DNA from: Chloroflexota bacterium
GTDB lineage: Bacteria; Chloroflexota; Limnocylindria; Limnocylindrales; CSP1-4
NCBI GenBank assembly: GCA_019637815.1
Contig: JAHBUZ010000027.1
Location: 1 to 53,566 of the forward strand
Direction: 5' to 3'
DNA length: 53,566 nt
Position 1 is the first letter of the stretch; every line of letters begins with the position of its first letter. The notes under the pieces are model-generated. The model was given only the letters and a program-made list of their open reading frames with translations. It made no database searches and was not told where the DNA came from. The translations under genes and the position numbers were made by a program. Shown here piece by piece: positions 26,406 to 35,169 of the stretch.

Positions 26406-27038
26406 ATGTTCCGACGACTCAGCTCCATCGCGCTGGCCGCGACCGTCGCACTGGGTGCGGCAGCGCCGGCGCTCGCCCAGGACATCGGCAGCTTCACGGT
26501 GGTCGATGCGCCGACCGGCGCGTCCGTGGCGCTCCACGCGGAGGCGCAGGCGCAGGAGCAGACCGATCCGAGCTCCGGCATCGTCATCCGCTTCCATCTC
26601 GCGGTCACCGGTGAGATCGCCTCCACGCTCTCGGCGTTCGAGATCTCCGAGGCGACGGGCGGCTATGACATCGACCTCGGCGTGGAGGGATCGGCCGCGG
26701 GCACGGGTGGCACGCTGGATGCCTGCACCCCGCTGCTCCACCAGGGGTTCCCGGCACGCGACTTCCACGTGGCGGTGACGGACCCGGGCGGCAACCAGGG
26801 CACGCTCTGGTCGCGCCTCGTGTACACCGGCGAGCACGTCATCCAGGTGCAGGCGCTGGGGTCGCTGGCACGCGCCGGTGATGTCGATGCCATCTTCGGG
26901 CAGCTGGTCACGACGCTCGACATCCCGCCCACCGCCGGCCCCTCGCCCGTGCCTGGTGCCAGCCCCGTCGCGCCCGCGGCGTGCCTCGTGACGTTGCCGG
27001 GCGCCTCGCCCGCACCCCTGACGTCGCCGGCCGGCTGA
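26406..27038 (+). CDS. Secreted protein of unknown function
   Basis: 210 residues. MFRRLSSIALAATVALGAAAPALAQD is a classical Sec signal with an ALA-Q cleavage site. The mature part is beta-rich and acidic with one central Cys (TLDACTPLLHQG) and another in the C-terminal Pro/Ser/Ala-rich tail (SPVPGASPVAPAACLVT). AAGGGGG precedes the ATG. TACACT at 26296-26301 is a possible -10 box. The tail resembles low-complexity stalks of cell-surface proteins in this organism. I do not recognise the family. Confidence 0.75.
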   Translation: MFRRLSSIALAATVALGAAAPALAQDIGSFTVVDAPTGASVALHAEAQAQEQTDPSSGIVIRFHLAVTGEIASTLSAFEISEATGGYDIDLGVEGSAAGTGGTLDACTPLLHQGFPARDFHVAVTDPGGNQGTLWSRLVYTGEHVIQVQALGSLARAGDVDAIFGQLVTTLDIPPTAGPSPVPGASPVAPAACLVTLPGASPAPLTSPAG

Positions 27039-27077
27039 CCGGGCGCCGGCCCACGCCGGCAGGTCAGGCCCAAGCTC

Positions 27078-27104
27078 GAGCGGCGCCCGTCACGGGCGCT
27101 GCTC
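27078..27104. terminator. Strong bidirectional hairpin between convergent genes
   Basis: A 12-base arm GAGCGGCGCCCG pairs with CGGGCGCTGCTC (one G-U pair) across a TCA loop, midway between the secreted-protein stop and the facing RidA-cupin stop. This is the most stable hairpin noticed in the window and a likely shared terminator. Confidence 0.65.
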
Positions 27105-27118
27105 CTGCGTCCTCGCGA

Positions 27119-27958
27119 TCAGTCGCAGGACGGCGCGCCCACCTCGACGTTCACGGTCGTCATGGTGCCGCTGTTGCGGGACACGATGAACACGAACGGC
27201 TCGGTCTGCGACAGGTTCTCTTCCGCGTGGATGACGCGCGGCGGGACATAGATGAAGTCACCAGGTCCGGTGTCGCGCCCGTGCTCCAGTCGGTCGCCCC
27301 AGGTGAAGCGGGCGTGGCCGGACAGGATGTAGATGGACGACTCGGCGTCACCGTGGTGGTGCGCCCCGCTGACCATGCCCGGCGGGGTCGTCACGTAGCC
27401 CGTCCAGAGTCGCTGGGCGCCCGCGGTCTCGGGTGTGACACCGGACTCCCGGACCATGCCCTTCGTCTGCTCCGCGCCGTTGATGATGCGGTCCTTCGGC
27501 GCCACGATGACCAGGCCTCCGGCGTCCTCGGCGCCCTCGTCGGCCGGGGAGCCGGTCTCCGGCACCACCGCGATGGCCTCGATCTCGAACAGGTAGTCGG
27601 GGTTCGCGAAGCCCGCGACGCGGACCAGGGTGCTGGTCGGGAACTCTGAGGGGAAGTAACGCTGTCGGATCTGGCGCAGCTCGCCGGCGCGCGCCGCGTA
27701 CTCCTCGCCGACGTAGACGTTGACCTTGACGATGTCGCGCATGGTGCCGCCACCCGCACGCACGACCTGCTCCAGGTTCGCGAACGCGAGCTCCGCCTGG
27801 GCCACGATGTCACCCGCGGGGATGGTGCCGTCCTGCCGCGCACCGATGATGCCGCTGATGTACAGCGTCCGACCGCCGCGCACGGAGATCGCCGGGCTGT
27901 ACTGCCAGGTCATGGGGTAGATGGAGGGGACCTCGATGGTCCGGCGCTCGATGCTCAT
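27119..27958 (-). CDS. RidA-cupin fusion protein
   Basis: 279 residues. The first 130 form a RidA/YjgF domain (GRTLYISGIIGARQDGTIPAG, VKVNVYVGEEY, STLVRVAGF with the Arg that binds the substrate carboxylate, IEAIAVVP). The rest is a cupin with GAHHHGDAESSIYILSGHARF and a VPPRVIHAEENLS second motif. RidA proteins hydrolyse enamine/imine intermediates; relatives in pyrimidine and aromatic pathways act next to flavin monooxygenases. Here the ATG overlaps the stop of an LLM oxidoreductase, so the fusion probably processes its product. No signal peptide. Confidence 0.9.
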   Translation of the reverse strand: MSIERRTIEVPSIYPMTWQYSPAISVRGGRTLYISGIIGARQDGTIPAGDIVAQAELAFANLEQVVRAGGGTMRDIVKVNVYVGEEYAARAGELRQIRQRYFPSEFPTSTLVRVAGFANPDYLFEIEAIAVVPETGSPADEGAEDAGGLVIVAPKDRIINGAEQTKGMVRESGVTPETAGAQRLWTGYVTTPPGMVSGAHHHGDAESSIYILSGHARFTWGDRLEHGRDTGPGDFIYVPPRVIHAEENLSQTEPFVFIVSRNSGTMTTVNVEVGAPSCD

Positions 27959-29082
27959 GCGAGGGTCTCCGACGTGCTCGACAGCGTGGGCGGGATGGCG
28001 GCGACCGCGGGGATCACCGCGTCGTGGAAGGTGCGCAGGTGGTCGATGAGGGCGTCCACGCTGGGCACCACGGGCTTCAGCTCGATGTAGTCGGCGCCCG
28101 CGTCCCGGTAGGCCGCGATCCGGGCAGCGAGGGTGTCCGGGTCGCCGGAGAGCGTGCGTGCCTGGTAGGCATCGAGATCCCGGAAGTGGTCCCCGAGCGT
28201 GGGTCCGGCCACGCGGTGTGCCTCCGCCACCGACGACGCGAGGACCGAGTGGACGTTGATGCCGATGGTGGGCAGGGGCCCCGTGTGACCCGCCTGCGAC
28301 CGCAGCTCGCGCAGCCGGGCGACGCCACCGGCGATCTCCTCGGTCGTCACCTGGCTGGGCATCCAGCCGGCGTCCCACCGCGCAGCACGTGCCAGCGCGG
28401 CGTCGGAGCGACCGCCCACGATGAGCGGCGGGTGGGGTCGCTGGACGGGCTTGGGGAACAGCATGGCCCGCTCGAAGTGGACGTACTGGCCATCGAAGGA
28501 GGGTGCCTCCTCCGTCCACAGGAGACGCATCGCGGCGAGGTATTCGTCCATGCGTGGGCCGCGGGGTCCATGTGCCCCGAACGAGTCGTACTCCCGGCTG
28601 AGGCTGCCGCGATGGGTGCTCAGGAGGACGGTGTCCTCGGTCGTCTCGCGTCGGTTCGGGCCGATGCCGAGGCCCAGGGTCACCCGGCCACCGGACATCG
28701 CGTCGAGCGTCGCGATCTGCTTGGCGAGCAGGAGCGGGTGGCGGTTGGGCAGGATGAGCACGGACGTGCCCAGGCCGATGCGCTCGGTCCGTGCCGCAGC
28801 CCAGGTGAGGGCCTCGAGCGCTTCCAGCATCGTCCGGTCATCCCCGACACCCGCCGGCTCGCCGCGCATGCCCACCGAGATGTAGGCGCCGTCGAAGATG
28901 ATGTGGTCGCGCACCGACACCATGTCGAGGTCGAGCGCTTCCGCCGCCTGGGCGACGTCCACCACCGCCTGCATGGATGCCAGCCGCCCGGACTGGGGCA
29001 GCATCACACCATAGCGCAGCGACCGACCGGCCGGCACCTGCGCGCGTCCGGGATCCGACCCGGTCGTCGTCCCGATGCTCAT
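27955..29082 (-). CDS. LLM-class flavin/F420-dependent oxidoreductase
   Basis: 375-residue luciferase-like TIM barrel. SLRYGVMLPQSGRLASM begins the barrel; DMVSVRDHIIFDG, SGGRVTLGLGIGPNRRE and PHPPLIVGGRSDAALARAARW are conserved strands. It has a paralogue at 38254-39276 with the same VxDHxxxD and PPxIxGGRS layout. ATG 29082 overlaps the cyclase stop (ATGA), and its own stop overlaps the RidA-cupin start, so cyclase, LLM and RidA-cupin are translationally coupled. Probably a monooxygenase or dehydrogenase acting on a shared intermediate. Confidence 0.92.
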   Translation of the reverse strand: MSIGTTTGSDPGRAQVPAGRSLRYGVMLPQSGRLASMQAVVDVAQAAEALDLDMVSVRDHIIFDGAYISVGMRGEPAGVGDDRTMLEALEALTWAAARTERIGLGTSVLILPNRHPLLLAKQIATLDAMSGGRVTLGLGIGPNRRETTEDTVLLSTHRGSLSREYDSFGAHGPRGPRMDEYLAAMRLLWTEEAPSFDGQYVHFERAMLFPKPVQRPHPPLIVGGRSDAALARAARWDAGWMPSQVTTEEIAGGVARLRELRSQAGHTGPLPTIGINVHSVLASSVAEAHRVAGPTLGDHFRDLDAYQARTLSGDPDTLAARIAAYRDAGADYIELKPVVPSVDALIDHLRTFHDAVIPAVAAIPPTLSSTSETLA

Positions 29083-29822
29083 CCGGCAGGGATCGATGCG
29101 AGCACGCGGGCCGGTCCCGCGGTGCCATCGACCACCGGCAACGCACCGATGAACAGCAGGATGTCGCGTGGCGGCAGCTGCTCCAGGTTCGCGAGGTTCT
29201 CCATCACGTAGCGATCGGCGCCGTGGAGCACCTTGTGGCTGGGTGATCGGATGTCGCTGGGCGCCGCGTTGTCGACGCTCAGGGTGTCGATGCCCACGCC
29301 CCCGATGCCCCGCTCCACCAGCAGCCGAGCGGCGTCCGGATGGAGCGCGGGATGACGCAGCACGCCATCCGCATCCGCGTTGGCGTAGCGGGCCGGGTCG
29401 GACCAGCGGTCCGCCAGCCAGCCCGTGCGCAGCAGCACCCAGGCGCGCTCGGGCACCGGGTCGTGCACCTGCTCCCACGCCGCCACCTCGGCGACCGTGA
29501 GTCGATGCTCCGGGTCGCTCGCCACCGAGGCGGCGCAGTCGATGACCACGGCCTCGACGACCAGGTCCGTCAGCGGGACCTCGCTCATCGTCCGACCACC
29601 CTCGATGAAGTGGACCGGTGCATCGAAGTGGGCGCCGTGGTGCTCGCTGAGCGCGATGCGACCGGTGTTCACGCCCCGTTCCGCGAGCGTGGCGGTCACG
29701 GTGCGCTCGTAGGGCAATGCCCGGGGCATCCCGGGCATGCCCATCACCAGGGGCGGGCTCAGGTCCACCAGCCGTCGGGCGCGCAGCGCGTCCAGCAGCG
29801 CGGGGGCAGCGTGTGTCGTCAT
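29079..29822 (-). CDS. Cyclase-family metal-dependent hydrolase (kynurenine-formamidase-like)
   Basis: 247 residues. The family motif HxGxHxDxPxH is seen as HHGAHFDAPVHF (61-72), which supplies metal ligands in KynB-type enzymes; a second conserved stretch is GVGIDTLSVDNA. Members hydrolyse formamides, isatin or cyclic amides. Position upstream of an LLM oxidoreductase and RidA-cupin gene suggests ring or amide opening in the same pathway. The ATG lies 17 bases after the stop of the F420-type oxidoreductase gene. Confidence 0.9.
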   Translation of the reverse strand: MTTHAAPALLDALRARRLVDLSPPLVMGMPGMPRALPYERTVTATLAERGVNTGRIALSEHHGAHFDAPVHFIEGGRTMSEVPLTDLVVEAVVIDCAASVASDPEHRLTVAEVAAWEQVHDPVPERAWVLLRTGWLADRWSDPARYANADADGVLRHPALHPDAARLLVERGIGGVGIDTLSVDNAAPSDIRSPSHKVLHGADRYVMENLANLEQLPPRDILLFIGALPVVDGTAGPARVLASIPAG

Positions 29823-29838
29823 CCCGTGCGCCGTCCCG

Positions 29839-30834
29839 TCAGCCCAGCTTGAGGGCCGGCAGGACCTCCTTGCCGAACACCTCGATGAACTCGGCCTGAT
29901 TGCGACCCACGTTGTGGAGATGGACCTCGTCGAAGCCCATGTCCACGTAGTGCTGGATGTGGGCGGTGTGTGCCGCGAGATCGCTCGTCATGAGCACGCG
30001 GTTCACGAAGTGCTCCGGGCGCACCATCTTCGCCATCGCGGCGAAGTCCTCGGGGTTCTTGATGTCCTGCTTGGGGAAGGGCATGCCGCCGTTCGGCCAC
30101 TCCTTCATCGCCTGGTCCACGGCCTCCTCGTCCGTGCGCGCCCACGAGACATGGATCTGGAGCATCTTGGGCGCACCCGACGGATCCTTGCCGGCCTCGC
30201 GGGCACCTTCCTCGAACTTGCCCCAGAGCATCCCGATCTTCTCGTCCGCGGCGCCCACGGTCACGATGCCGTCCGCGAACTTGCCGGTCCGCTTGGCGTT
30301 GACGGGTCCCGCGGTGGCGACGTAGATGGGCACCCGGTGCTCGTCGTCCGGGCGCGTGTACAGCTTCGCGCTCTCGAGCGTGAAGTGCTCGCCCTTGTGC
30401 TTGACCACGTTGCCCGTGAACAGCTTGTTGATGATCTCGATGGACTCGAACATCATCGCGGAGCGGATGCCGATCTCCGGCCACTCACCACCGATGACGT
30501 GCTCGTTGAGCGCCTCACCGGCGCCGAGACCGAGCCAGAACCGACCCGGGAACATGGCACCCAGGGTCGCTGCCGCATGGGCGATGACCGCGGGGTGATA
30601 GCGGAAGCCGGGGCACGTGACCGCGGTCCCGAACGTGAGGCTGGTCTGGGTGCCCAGGGCCCCCATGAACGACCACGCGAACGCGGACTGACCCTGCTGT
30701 GGGGTCCACGGGTGGAAGTGCTCGCTGACCATGAAGCCGGCGTCGAAGCCGGCGCCCTCCGCCTGGGCGCACCACTCCAGCAGGTCCGTGGGGTGGAACT
30801 GCTCGAGCATCGCTGCGTAGCCGATGGTGGTCAT
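29839..30834 (-). CDS. F420-dependent LLM oxidoreductase, FGD-like
   Basis: 331 residues, close to F420-dependent glucose-6-phosphate dehydrogenase-type proteins: MTTIGYAAMLEQFHPTDLLE, FMVSEHFHPWTPQQGQS, TCPGFRYHPAVIAHAAATL, and GLGAGEALNEHVIGGEWP. The GEALNEH segment is characteristic of this F420 branch. GGAGGCAGCACC precedes ATG 30834. It is first in the leftward operon with cyclase, LLM and RidA-cupin genes. Substrate is not certain; the name reflects family resemblance rather than sugar-phosphate use. Confidence 0.92.
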   Translation of the reverse strand: MTTIGYAAMLEQFHPTDLLEWCAQAEGAGFDAGFMVSEHFHPWTPQQGQSAFAWSFMGALGTQTSLTFGTAVTCPGFRYHPAVIAHAAATLGAMFPGRFWLGLGAGEALNEHVIGGEWPEIGIRSAMMFESIEIINKLFTGNVVKHKGEHFTLESAKLYTRPDDEHRVPIYVATAGPVNAKRTGKFADGIVTVGAADEKIGMLWGKFEEGAREAGKDPSGAPKMLQIHVSWARTDEEAVDQAMKEWPNGGMPFPKQDIKNPEDFAAMAKMVRPEHFVNRVLMTSDLAAHTAHIQHYVDMGFDEVHLHNVGRNQAEFIEVFGKEVLPALKLG

Positions 30835-30910
30835 GGTGCTGCCTCCGTGCGGGCCGATGGGGCGGGCCTGCGAGCGTCCGACGGCGCTCGATCAGGGCGA
30901 TGCTGTTGAT

Positions 30911-30938
30911 CGTATCCAAAGATGTCTGAACGGTATGC
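30911..30938. promoter_or_regulatory. Candidate operator with 21-bp-spaced GTAT elements
   Basis: CGTATCCA (30911) and GGTATGCT (30932) carry GTAT exactly 21 bases apart in the divergent spacer between the FGD-like gene (-) and the amidohydrolase (+). They resemble the exact TGTATCC repeats at 39317-39366. An ATCGTACAC sequence at 30952-30960 also matches part of the 23.7-kb inverted repeat. Confidence 0.4.
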
Positions 30939-31003
30939 TACTCCAACCGAAATCGTACACATCCGGTGATCCCGGCCGAGCCGGGCCTCCGGAGGAGGAC
31001 TCG

Positions 31004-32410
31004 ATGCCGACCCTGGACGCGGCCCAGCTGCCCGATCGCGGCACCGTCATCGTACGCGGTGGATACGTGCTCACCCTCGATGACGCGCTCGGCGACCTGC
31101 CGGGCGGGGAGGTCGTCATCCGGGATGGCACGATCGAGGCCGTCCGGGATCCGCGGGCAGCGACCGGCGTGGCGGTGGGCCCATCGTCCATGCCGGATGA
31201 CGCCACGGTCGTCGACGCCACCGGGTGCGTCGTGCTGCCCGGTTTCGTGGACACCCATTGGCATCTCTGGAACTCGATCCTGCGCGGGCTCATCGGCGAT
31301 GGCGAGCGAGCCTACTTCCCGGTCAAGAACCGGCTCGCCCCGTTCCTGACGGCGCACGACACCGAGGTCTCCGCCCGGCTCGCGCTCGCGGAGGCGACCT
31401 GGGCGGGCATCACGACGCTCAACGACTGGGACCACAACCTGCGGGCGCCCGAGTACGCCGACGCGAACGCTCGGGCCATCACCGCATCCGGTCTCCGGGC
31501 GCGCTACTCGTACGGCAACGCGGACAAGCTGGACCCAGGCCGCCACATGGACCTCGACGACGTGCTGCGCTTCCGGGACGAGTGGGTCGGGGATGCGAGC
31601 GAGGGCCGGATCAGCCTCGGGGTCGCGCTCCGCGGGCCGGTCCGGACGGAACCGGCGGTCTGCCGGGACGAGTGGGACTTCGCGCGAGCGAACGGTCTGC
31701 CCATCACGATGCACTGCGGCGGCCGCCGTGACGAGGGTGGTCGCTACTGCGAGCTCGCATCGATGGGCGCCCAGGGGATGCTCGGCCCGGACGTCCAGAT
31801 CGTCCACGCGGTCCACGCCACGCCCGCGGAGATCGACCTCCTCGCCACCACCGGCACGCACATCTCGCTGAGTCCGCTCACGGAATACCGCTCCATGGGT
31901 ATCCCGCCCCTCGGCGACCTGCTGGCCGCGGGCATCCCGGTCAGCCTGTCCATCGACACGCTGGCCATCCCCACGACCGCGGATATGCTGCTCCAGATGA
32001 ACGTGACGCTGTCCGTGGAGCGGGCACGCTCGGCGCGGCAGGACCTCACGCCGCGGCGCATGGTGCGCATGGCGACCCTCGACGGCGCACGCGACCTGGG
32101 CCTGGACGACCGGATCGGCAGCCTCACGCCGGGCAAGCGGGCGGATGTCATCGCGGTCCGGGTGGATGGCCTGGGCAGCGCGCCCGCGGTGGACCCGGTG
32201 GCCACGATGGTCCTGTGCGGCCGCGCGTCGGACGTGGACCTGGTGATCGCGGATGGCCGCATCCTCAAGCAGGACGGGCGGCTCACGGCCACGGACGCCA
32301 GGGCGGTCACCGACGAGGCATCGGCCACGCTCGCGGACCTCGTCCGCCGCGCCGGCTGGGACGTGCCCCTCGGGGTCGCGGCCGATCGACCCGTGGTCAG
32401 CGCCGGATGA
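31004..32410 (+). CDS. Metal-dependent amidohydrolase (AtzB/TrzN/SsnA-like)
   Basis: 468-residue TIM-barrel hydrolase cleaving a C-N or C-Cl bond, usually on nitrogen rings or guanidine-like groups. Metal residues are all visible: His85 and His87 (THWHLW), His237 (MHCGG), His268/His271 (HAVHAT) and Asp318 (SIDTL). GGAGGAGG precedes ATG 31004. Its stop overlaps the first permease gene (ATGA), so hydrolase and importer are co-expressed: the hydrolase probably acts on the imported compound. A second copy is at 44968-46371. Confidence 0.93.
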   Translation: MPTLDAAQLPDRGTVIVRGGYVLTLDDALGDLPGGEVVIRDGTIEAVRDPRAATGVAVGPSSMPDDATVVDATGCVVLPGFVDTHWHLWNSILRGLIGDGERAYFPVKNRLAPFLTAHDTEVSARLALAEATWAGITTLNDWDHNLRAPEYADANARAITASGLRARYSYGNADKLDPGRHMDLDDVLRFRDEWVGDASEGRISLGVALRGPVRTEPAVCRDEWDFARANGLPITMHCGGRRDEGGRYCELASMGAQGMLGPDVQIVHAVHATPAEIDLLATTGTHISLSPLTEYRSMGIPPLGDLLAAGIPVSLSIDTLAIPTTADMLLQMNVTLSVERARSARQDLTPRRMVRMATLDGARDLGLDDRIGSLTPGKRADVIAVRVDGLGSAPAVDPVATMVLCGRASDVDLVIADGRILKQDGRLTATDARAVTDEASATLADLVRRAGWDVPLGVAADRPVVSAG

Positions 32411-33276
32411 CGAGCATCGGGGCCACCGGGCCGCGGCTCGACACCGTGCGGGACGAGCCGCCGACCACGATGGAGGGCGGCCCGACGGGCAGCTGGTGGG
32501 AGCGTCTCGATCGACGCACCACGGCCGTCGTGCTGGCCATCGAGGCGGCACTCATCCTGCTCGTGTGGCAGGTGGCCATCGGCGTGCTCCAGCTGGTGAA
32601 CCCGGTGTTCCTGCCACCGCCCTCGAGGATCCTGGAGGGGTTCGGCACCCTCGCGGCGCGTGACGACATCCTCCAGCACCTGGGCACGAGCCTGTGGGTG
32701 TGGATCCTGGGGTTCACGCTCGCGGTCGTGGTGGGGGTGGTGCTGGGGGTCCTGACCGGTGCATCGATCCCGGTCGAGCGTCTCAGCTCCCCCGTGCTCT
32801 GGACGATCTACGCGACACCGTGGCTCGCGTACCGCCCGCTCTCGGTGGTCTGGTTCGGCTTCGGGCTCGCGCCCATCGTGTTCCTGGTGTTCATCGCCTC
32901 GCTGTTCCCGGTGCTCCTCAACACGGCGGCGGGCGTCCGGTCGGTGGATCCGTCACTGCTCCAGGCGAGCCGCGTGTTCGGCATCTCCCGACTCCGGACG
33001 TATCGGAGCATCCTGCTGCCGTCCGCCCTGCCGTTCGTCATCGTGGGCATGCGCCAGTCCGCGGTGATGGCGACCATCAGCCTCATCGTCGCGGAGATGA
33101 TGGGCTCGTCGGTCGGTCTGGGCGCCCTCGTCGGGATCCTCACGAGCCGATACCAGACCGGGCAGGCGTTCGCCCTGGTGGTCATCGCCGTGCTCTGGAC
33201 GGTGATCATCGGTCAGCTGCTCAAGGCCATCGGCCAGCGGGTCGCACCCTGGCAGACCGACGCGAGGCTGTCGTGA
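32407..33276 (+). CDS. ABC permease, SsuC/TauC/NrtB type
   Basis: 289-residue inner-membrane permease. A 45-residue polar N-terminus precedes membrane helices (AVVLAIEAALILLVWQVAIG). The conserved loop LQASRVFGISRLRTYRSILLP is the NitT/TauT version of the EAA motif, and LSSPVLWTIYATPWLAYRPL is typical of the family. It overlaps the amidohydrolase upstream and the second permease downstream. Confidence 0.94.
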   Translation: MTSIGATGPRLDTVRDEPPTTMEGGPTGSWWERLDRRTTAVVLAIEAALILLVWQVAIGVLQLVNPVFLPPPSRILEGFGTLAARDDILQHLGTSLWVWILGFTLAVVVGVVLGVLTGASIPVERLSSPVLWTIYATPWLAYRPLSVVWFGFGLAPIVFLVFIASLFPVLLNTAAGVRSVDPSLLQASRVFGISRLRTYRSILLPSALPFVIVGMRQSAVMATISLIVAEMMGSSVGLGALVGILTSRYQTGQAFALVVIAVLWTVIIGQLLKAIGQRVAPWQTDARLS

Positions 33277-34139
33277 GCACGTCGCTGGGGTCGGCCCGGC
33301 CCCTGCCGACCGTGAGCCAGGTCGGTCCGGTCGACCCGGCGGAGATCGAGGCCTTCCACGCCCGCCACCCGGCCCACGCGACGGACGACCGACGTCGCTG
33401 GCAGGTCATCGTGGCGCTGGAGATCGCGACCATCCTCGTGGTGTGGGAGATCCTCATCAGCGTCCTGAAGGTGGTCCGGCCCGCCTTCATGCCACCGCCC
33501 TCCGCGATCATCATGGCGCTGGGCGAGCTCCTGGCCCGGCCGACCTTCCCGAACCATCTCATGTTCAGCGTGGGCAACCTGATCGTGGGGGTCCTGCTCG
33601 CGGCGATCGTGGGCATCACGCTGGGACTCGCGGTGGGCTGGTCGCGATTCCTGGACCTCACCGTGTCGCCCATCATCTGGACGATCTACTCGGTACCCAA
33701 GGTGGCGTTCGCGCCGCTCGTCATCCTCGCCCTTGGCCTGGGCCCTCCGTCCAAGGTGTTCCTGGTGTTCCTCCTGGGCGTGTTCCCGATCTGCCTCAAC
33801 ACCATCGAGGGGGTGCGCACCGTGGATCCGTCGCTGGTGCGGGCGGCACGCGTGTTCGGGACGCGGGGTGCCCGTCTCCTGCGCACCATCATCCTGCCCG
33901 CCACGCTGCCCTTCATCCTGGTCGGCATCCGGCGCGCGGTCGCGCTCGGCTTCATCGGCGCCATGCTCGGCGAGTTCATCGGAGGCAACACGGGTGTCGG
34001 CTACCTGCTGAAGCGGGCGGCGCAGGAGTTCCGGATGGACGAGGCCCTGGCCATCGTCGTGGTCATGATCGTCATCGCCAACCTGGGCCTGGTCATCACC
34101 ACGCTCGTCCAGCGACGCGTGGCACCCTGGGCACGCTGA
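33273..34139 (+). CDS. ABC permease, SsuC/TauC/NrtB type, second subunit
   Basis: 288 residues with the same layout as its neighbour: polar N-terminus, helices from VIVALEIATILVVWEILIS, TVSPIIWTIYSVPKVAFAPL, and VRAARVFGTRGARLLRTIILP as EAA-type loop. The GTG start overlaps the first permease's TGA. Two distinct permeases imply a heterodimeric channel, less common in this family, where one permease usually forms a homodimer. Confidence 0.94.
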   Translation: MSTSLGSARPLPTVSQVGPVDPAEIEAFHARHPAHATDDRRRWQVIVALEIATILVVWEILISVLKVVRPAFMPPPSAIIMALGELLARPTFPNHLMFSVGNLIVGVLLAAIVGITLGLAVGWSRFLDLTVSPIIWTIYSVPKVAFAPLVILALGLGPPSKVFLVFLLGVFPICLNTIEGVRTVDPSLVRAARVFGTRGARLLRTIILPATLPFILVGIRRAVALGFIGAMLGEFIGGNTGVGYLLKRAAQEFRMDEALAIVVVMIVIANLGLVITTLVQRRVAPWAR

Positions 34140-34176
34140 GGGCGTGATGGTCCCCGCGGGGACGGTGGGAGCGCCC

Positions 34177-34202
34177 GGAGCGATCGAGCGCGCTCTCGCT
34201 CC
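34177..34202. terminator. Hairpin between convergent permease and ATPase genes
   Basis: GGAGCGA pairs with TCGCTCC around the self-complementary GAGCGCGCTC, between two convergent stops at 34139 and 34230. A second palindrome GTCCCCGCGGGGAC lies just before it. Likely bidirectional terminator, no T-tract. Confidence 0.5.
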
Positions 34203-34229
34203 TCGGGGACGCGGCGCGTCCCGGTCCGG

Positions 34230-35030
34230 TCAGCCGCTGGTGCCGCGGGCGTGCTCGGCGGCCTCGTCCTGGAGCAGCTCCCAGATCCGCTCCCGCGCCT
34301 CGATATAGGCGGGCTCCGCCTTGACGTCGTACTCCCAGCGGGGCCGCCGCAGGTCGATGGGCAGGATCGCCTTGATGCGCCCGGGCCGGGTGGTGGCGAC
34401 GATGACGCGATCGCCCAGCTGGACGGCCTCGTCGATGCTGTGCGTGATGAGCAGCGCGGTCTTGCCGGTCTCGGCCACGATCCGTTCCAGCTCGCCCTGC
34501 ATGACCTCGCGGGTCATCGCGTCCACGGCCGCGAACGGCTCGTCCATGAGCAGCACCCGTGGATCGGCCACGAGCGCGCGGGCGAGACCCACCCGCTGGC
34601 GCATGCCGCCGGACAGCTCGCGCGGATAGGCCCGCTCGAAGCCCGCCAGGCCCACGAGTCGGATGGTCGCCCCGATGCGCTCGTCGCGATCGGTGATGGT
34701 CCGGCCCGCGCCACCCTCGAGGGCGAACCGGACGTTGTCCCAGACGGTCCGCCAGGGGAGCAGCGCGTAGTCCTGGAACACGACCGCCCGATCGGGCCCG
34801 GGCCCCGTCACCCGCTCGCCGTCCACGAGGACCTGGCCCTCCACGGGGCTGACGAGACCGGCGATGCAGTTGAGGAGCGTGGTCTTGCCGCAGCCGGACG
34901 GTCCGACCACGGTGATGAACTCACCCTCCTGGATGTCCAGGCTGACCTTCCAGAGCGCGATGAGCCGACGGTCCGACCGCGCCTGTGGATAGGCGACGGT
35001 CACATCCTGGATCTGGATCGACGAGGACAT
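34230..35030 (-). CDS. ABC ATP-binding subunit, SsuB/TauB type
   Basis: 266-residue ATPase for the NitT/TauT-type importer. Walker A GPSGCGKT (43-50), Q-loop FQDYALLPW, signature LSGGM (139-143), Walker B LLMDEP (160-165) and H-loop LITHSIDEA are intact. It is transcribed leftward together with the binding protein (35170-36237), facing the two permeases, so the transporter is split into two convergent transcripts with the same substrate. Start at ATG 35030. Confidence 0.95.
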   Translation of the reverse strand: MSSSIQIQDVTVAYPQARSDRRLIALWKVSLDIQEGEFITVVGPSGCGKTTLLNCIAGLVSPVEGQVLVDGERVTGPGPDRAVVFQDYALLPWRTVWDNVRFALEGGAGRTITDRDERIGATIRLVGLAGFERAYPRELSGGMRQRVGLARALVADPRVLLMDEPFAAVDAMTREVMQGELERIVAETGKTALLITHSIDEAVQLGDRVIVATTRPGRIKAILPIDLRRPRWEYDVKAEPAYIEARERIWELLQDEAAEHARGTSG

Positions 35031-35169
35031 CGTGCTCCTGTGTCGAGCGAACCGACGGGGGCCGCCGGGCGACCGGCGACCCCCGTGATGGTGGCGCGTC
35101 CGCGGATCGACCGCCGGTCCGGGGATCCGGCCGACGGGCGACCCGCTGGGATGGGTGGTGTGTCCCGGG

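Noticed and set aside
27955..29082. RutA pyrimidine monooxygenase
   Set aside because: Next to RidA and hydrolase genes it recalls Rut, but the sequence is a generic LLM oxidoreductase and RutB, RutF and RutG equivalents are absent.
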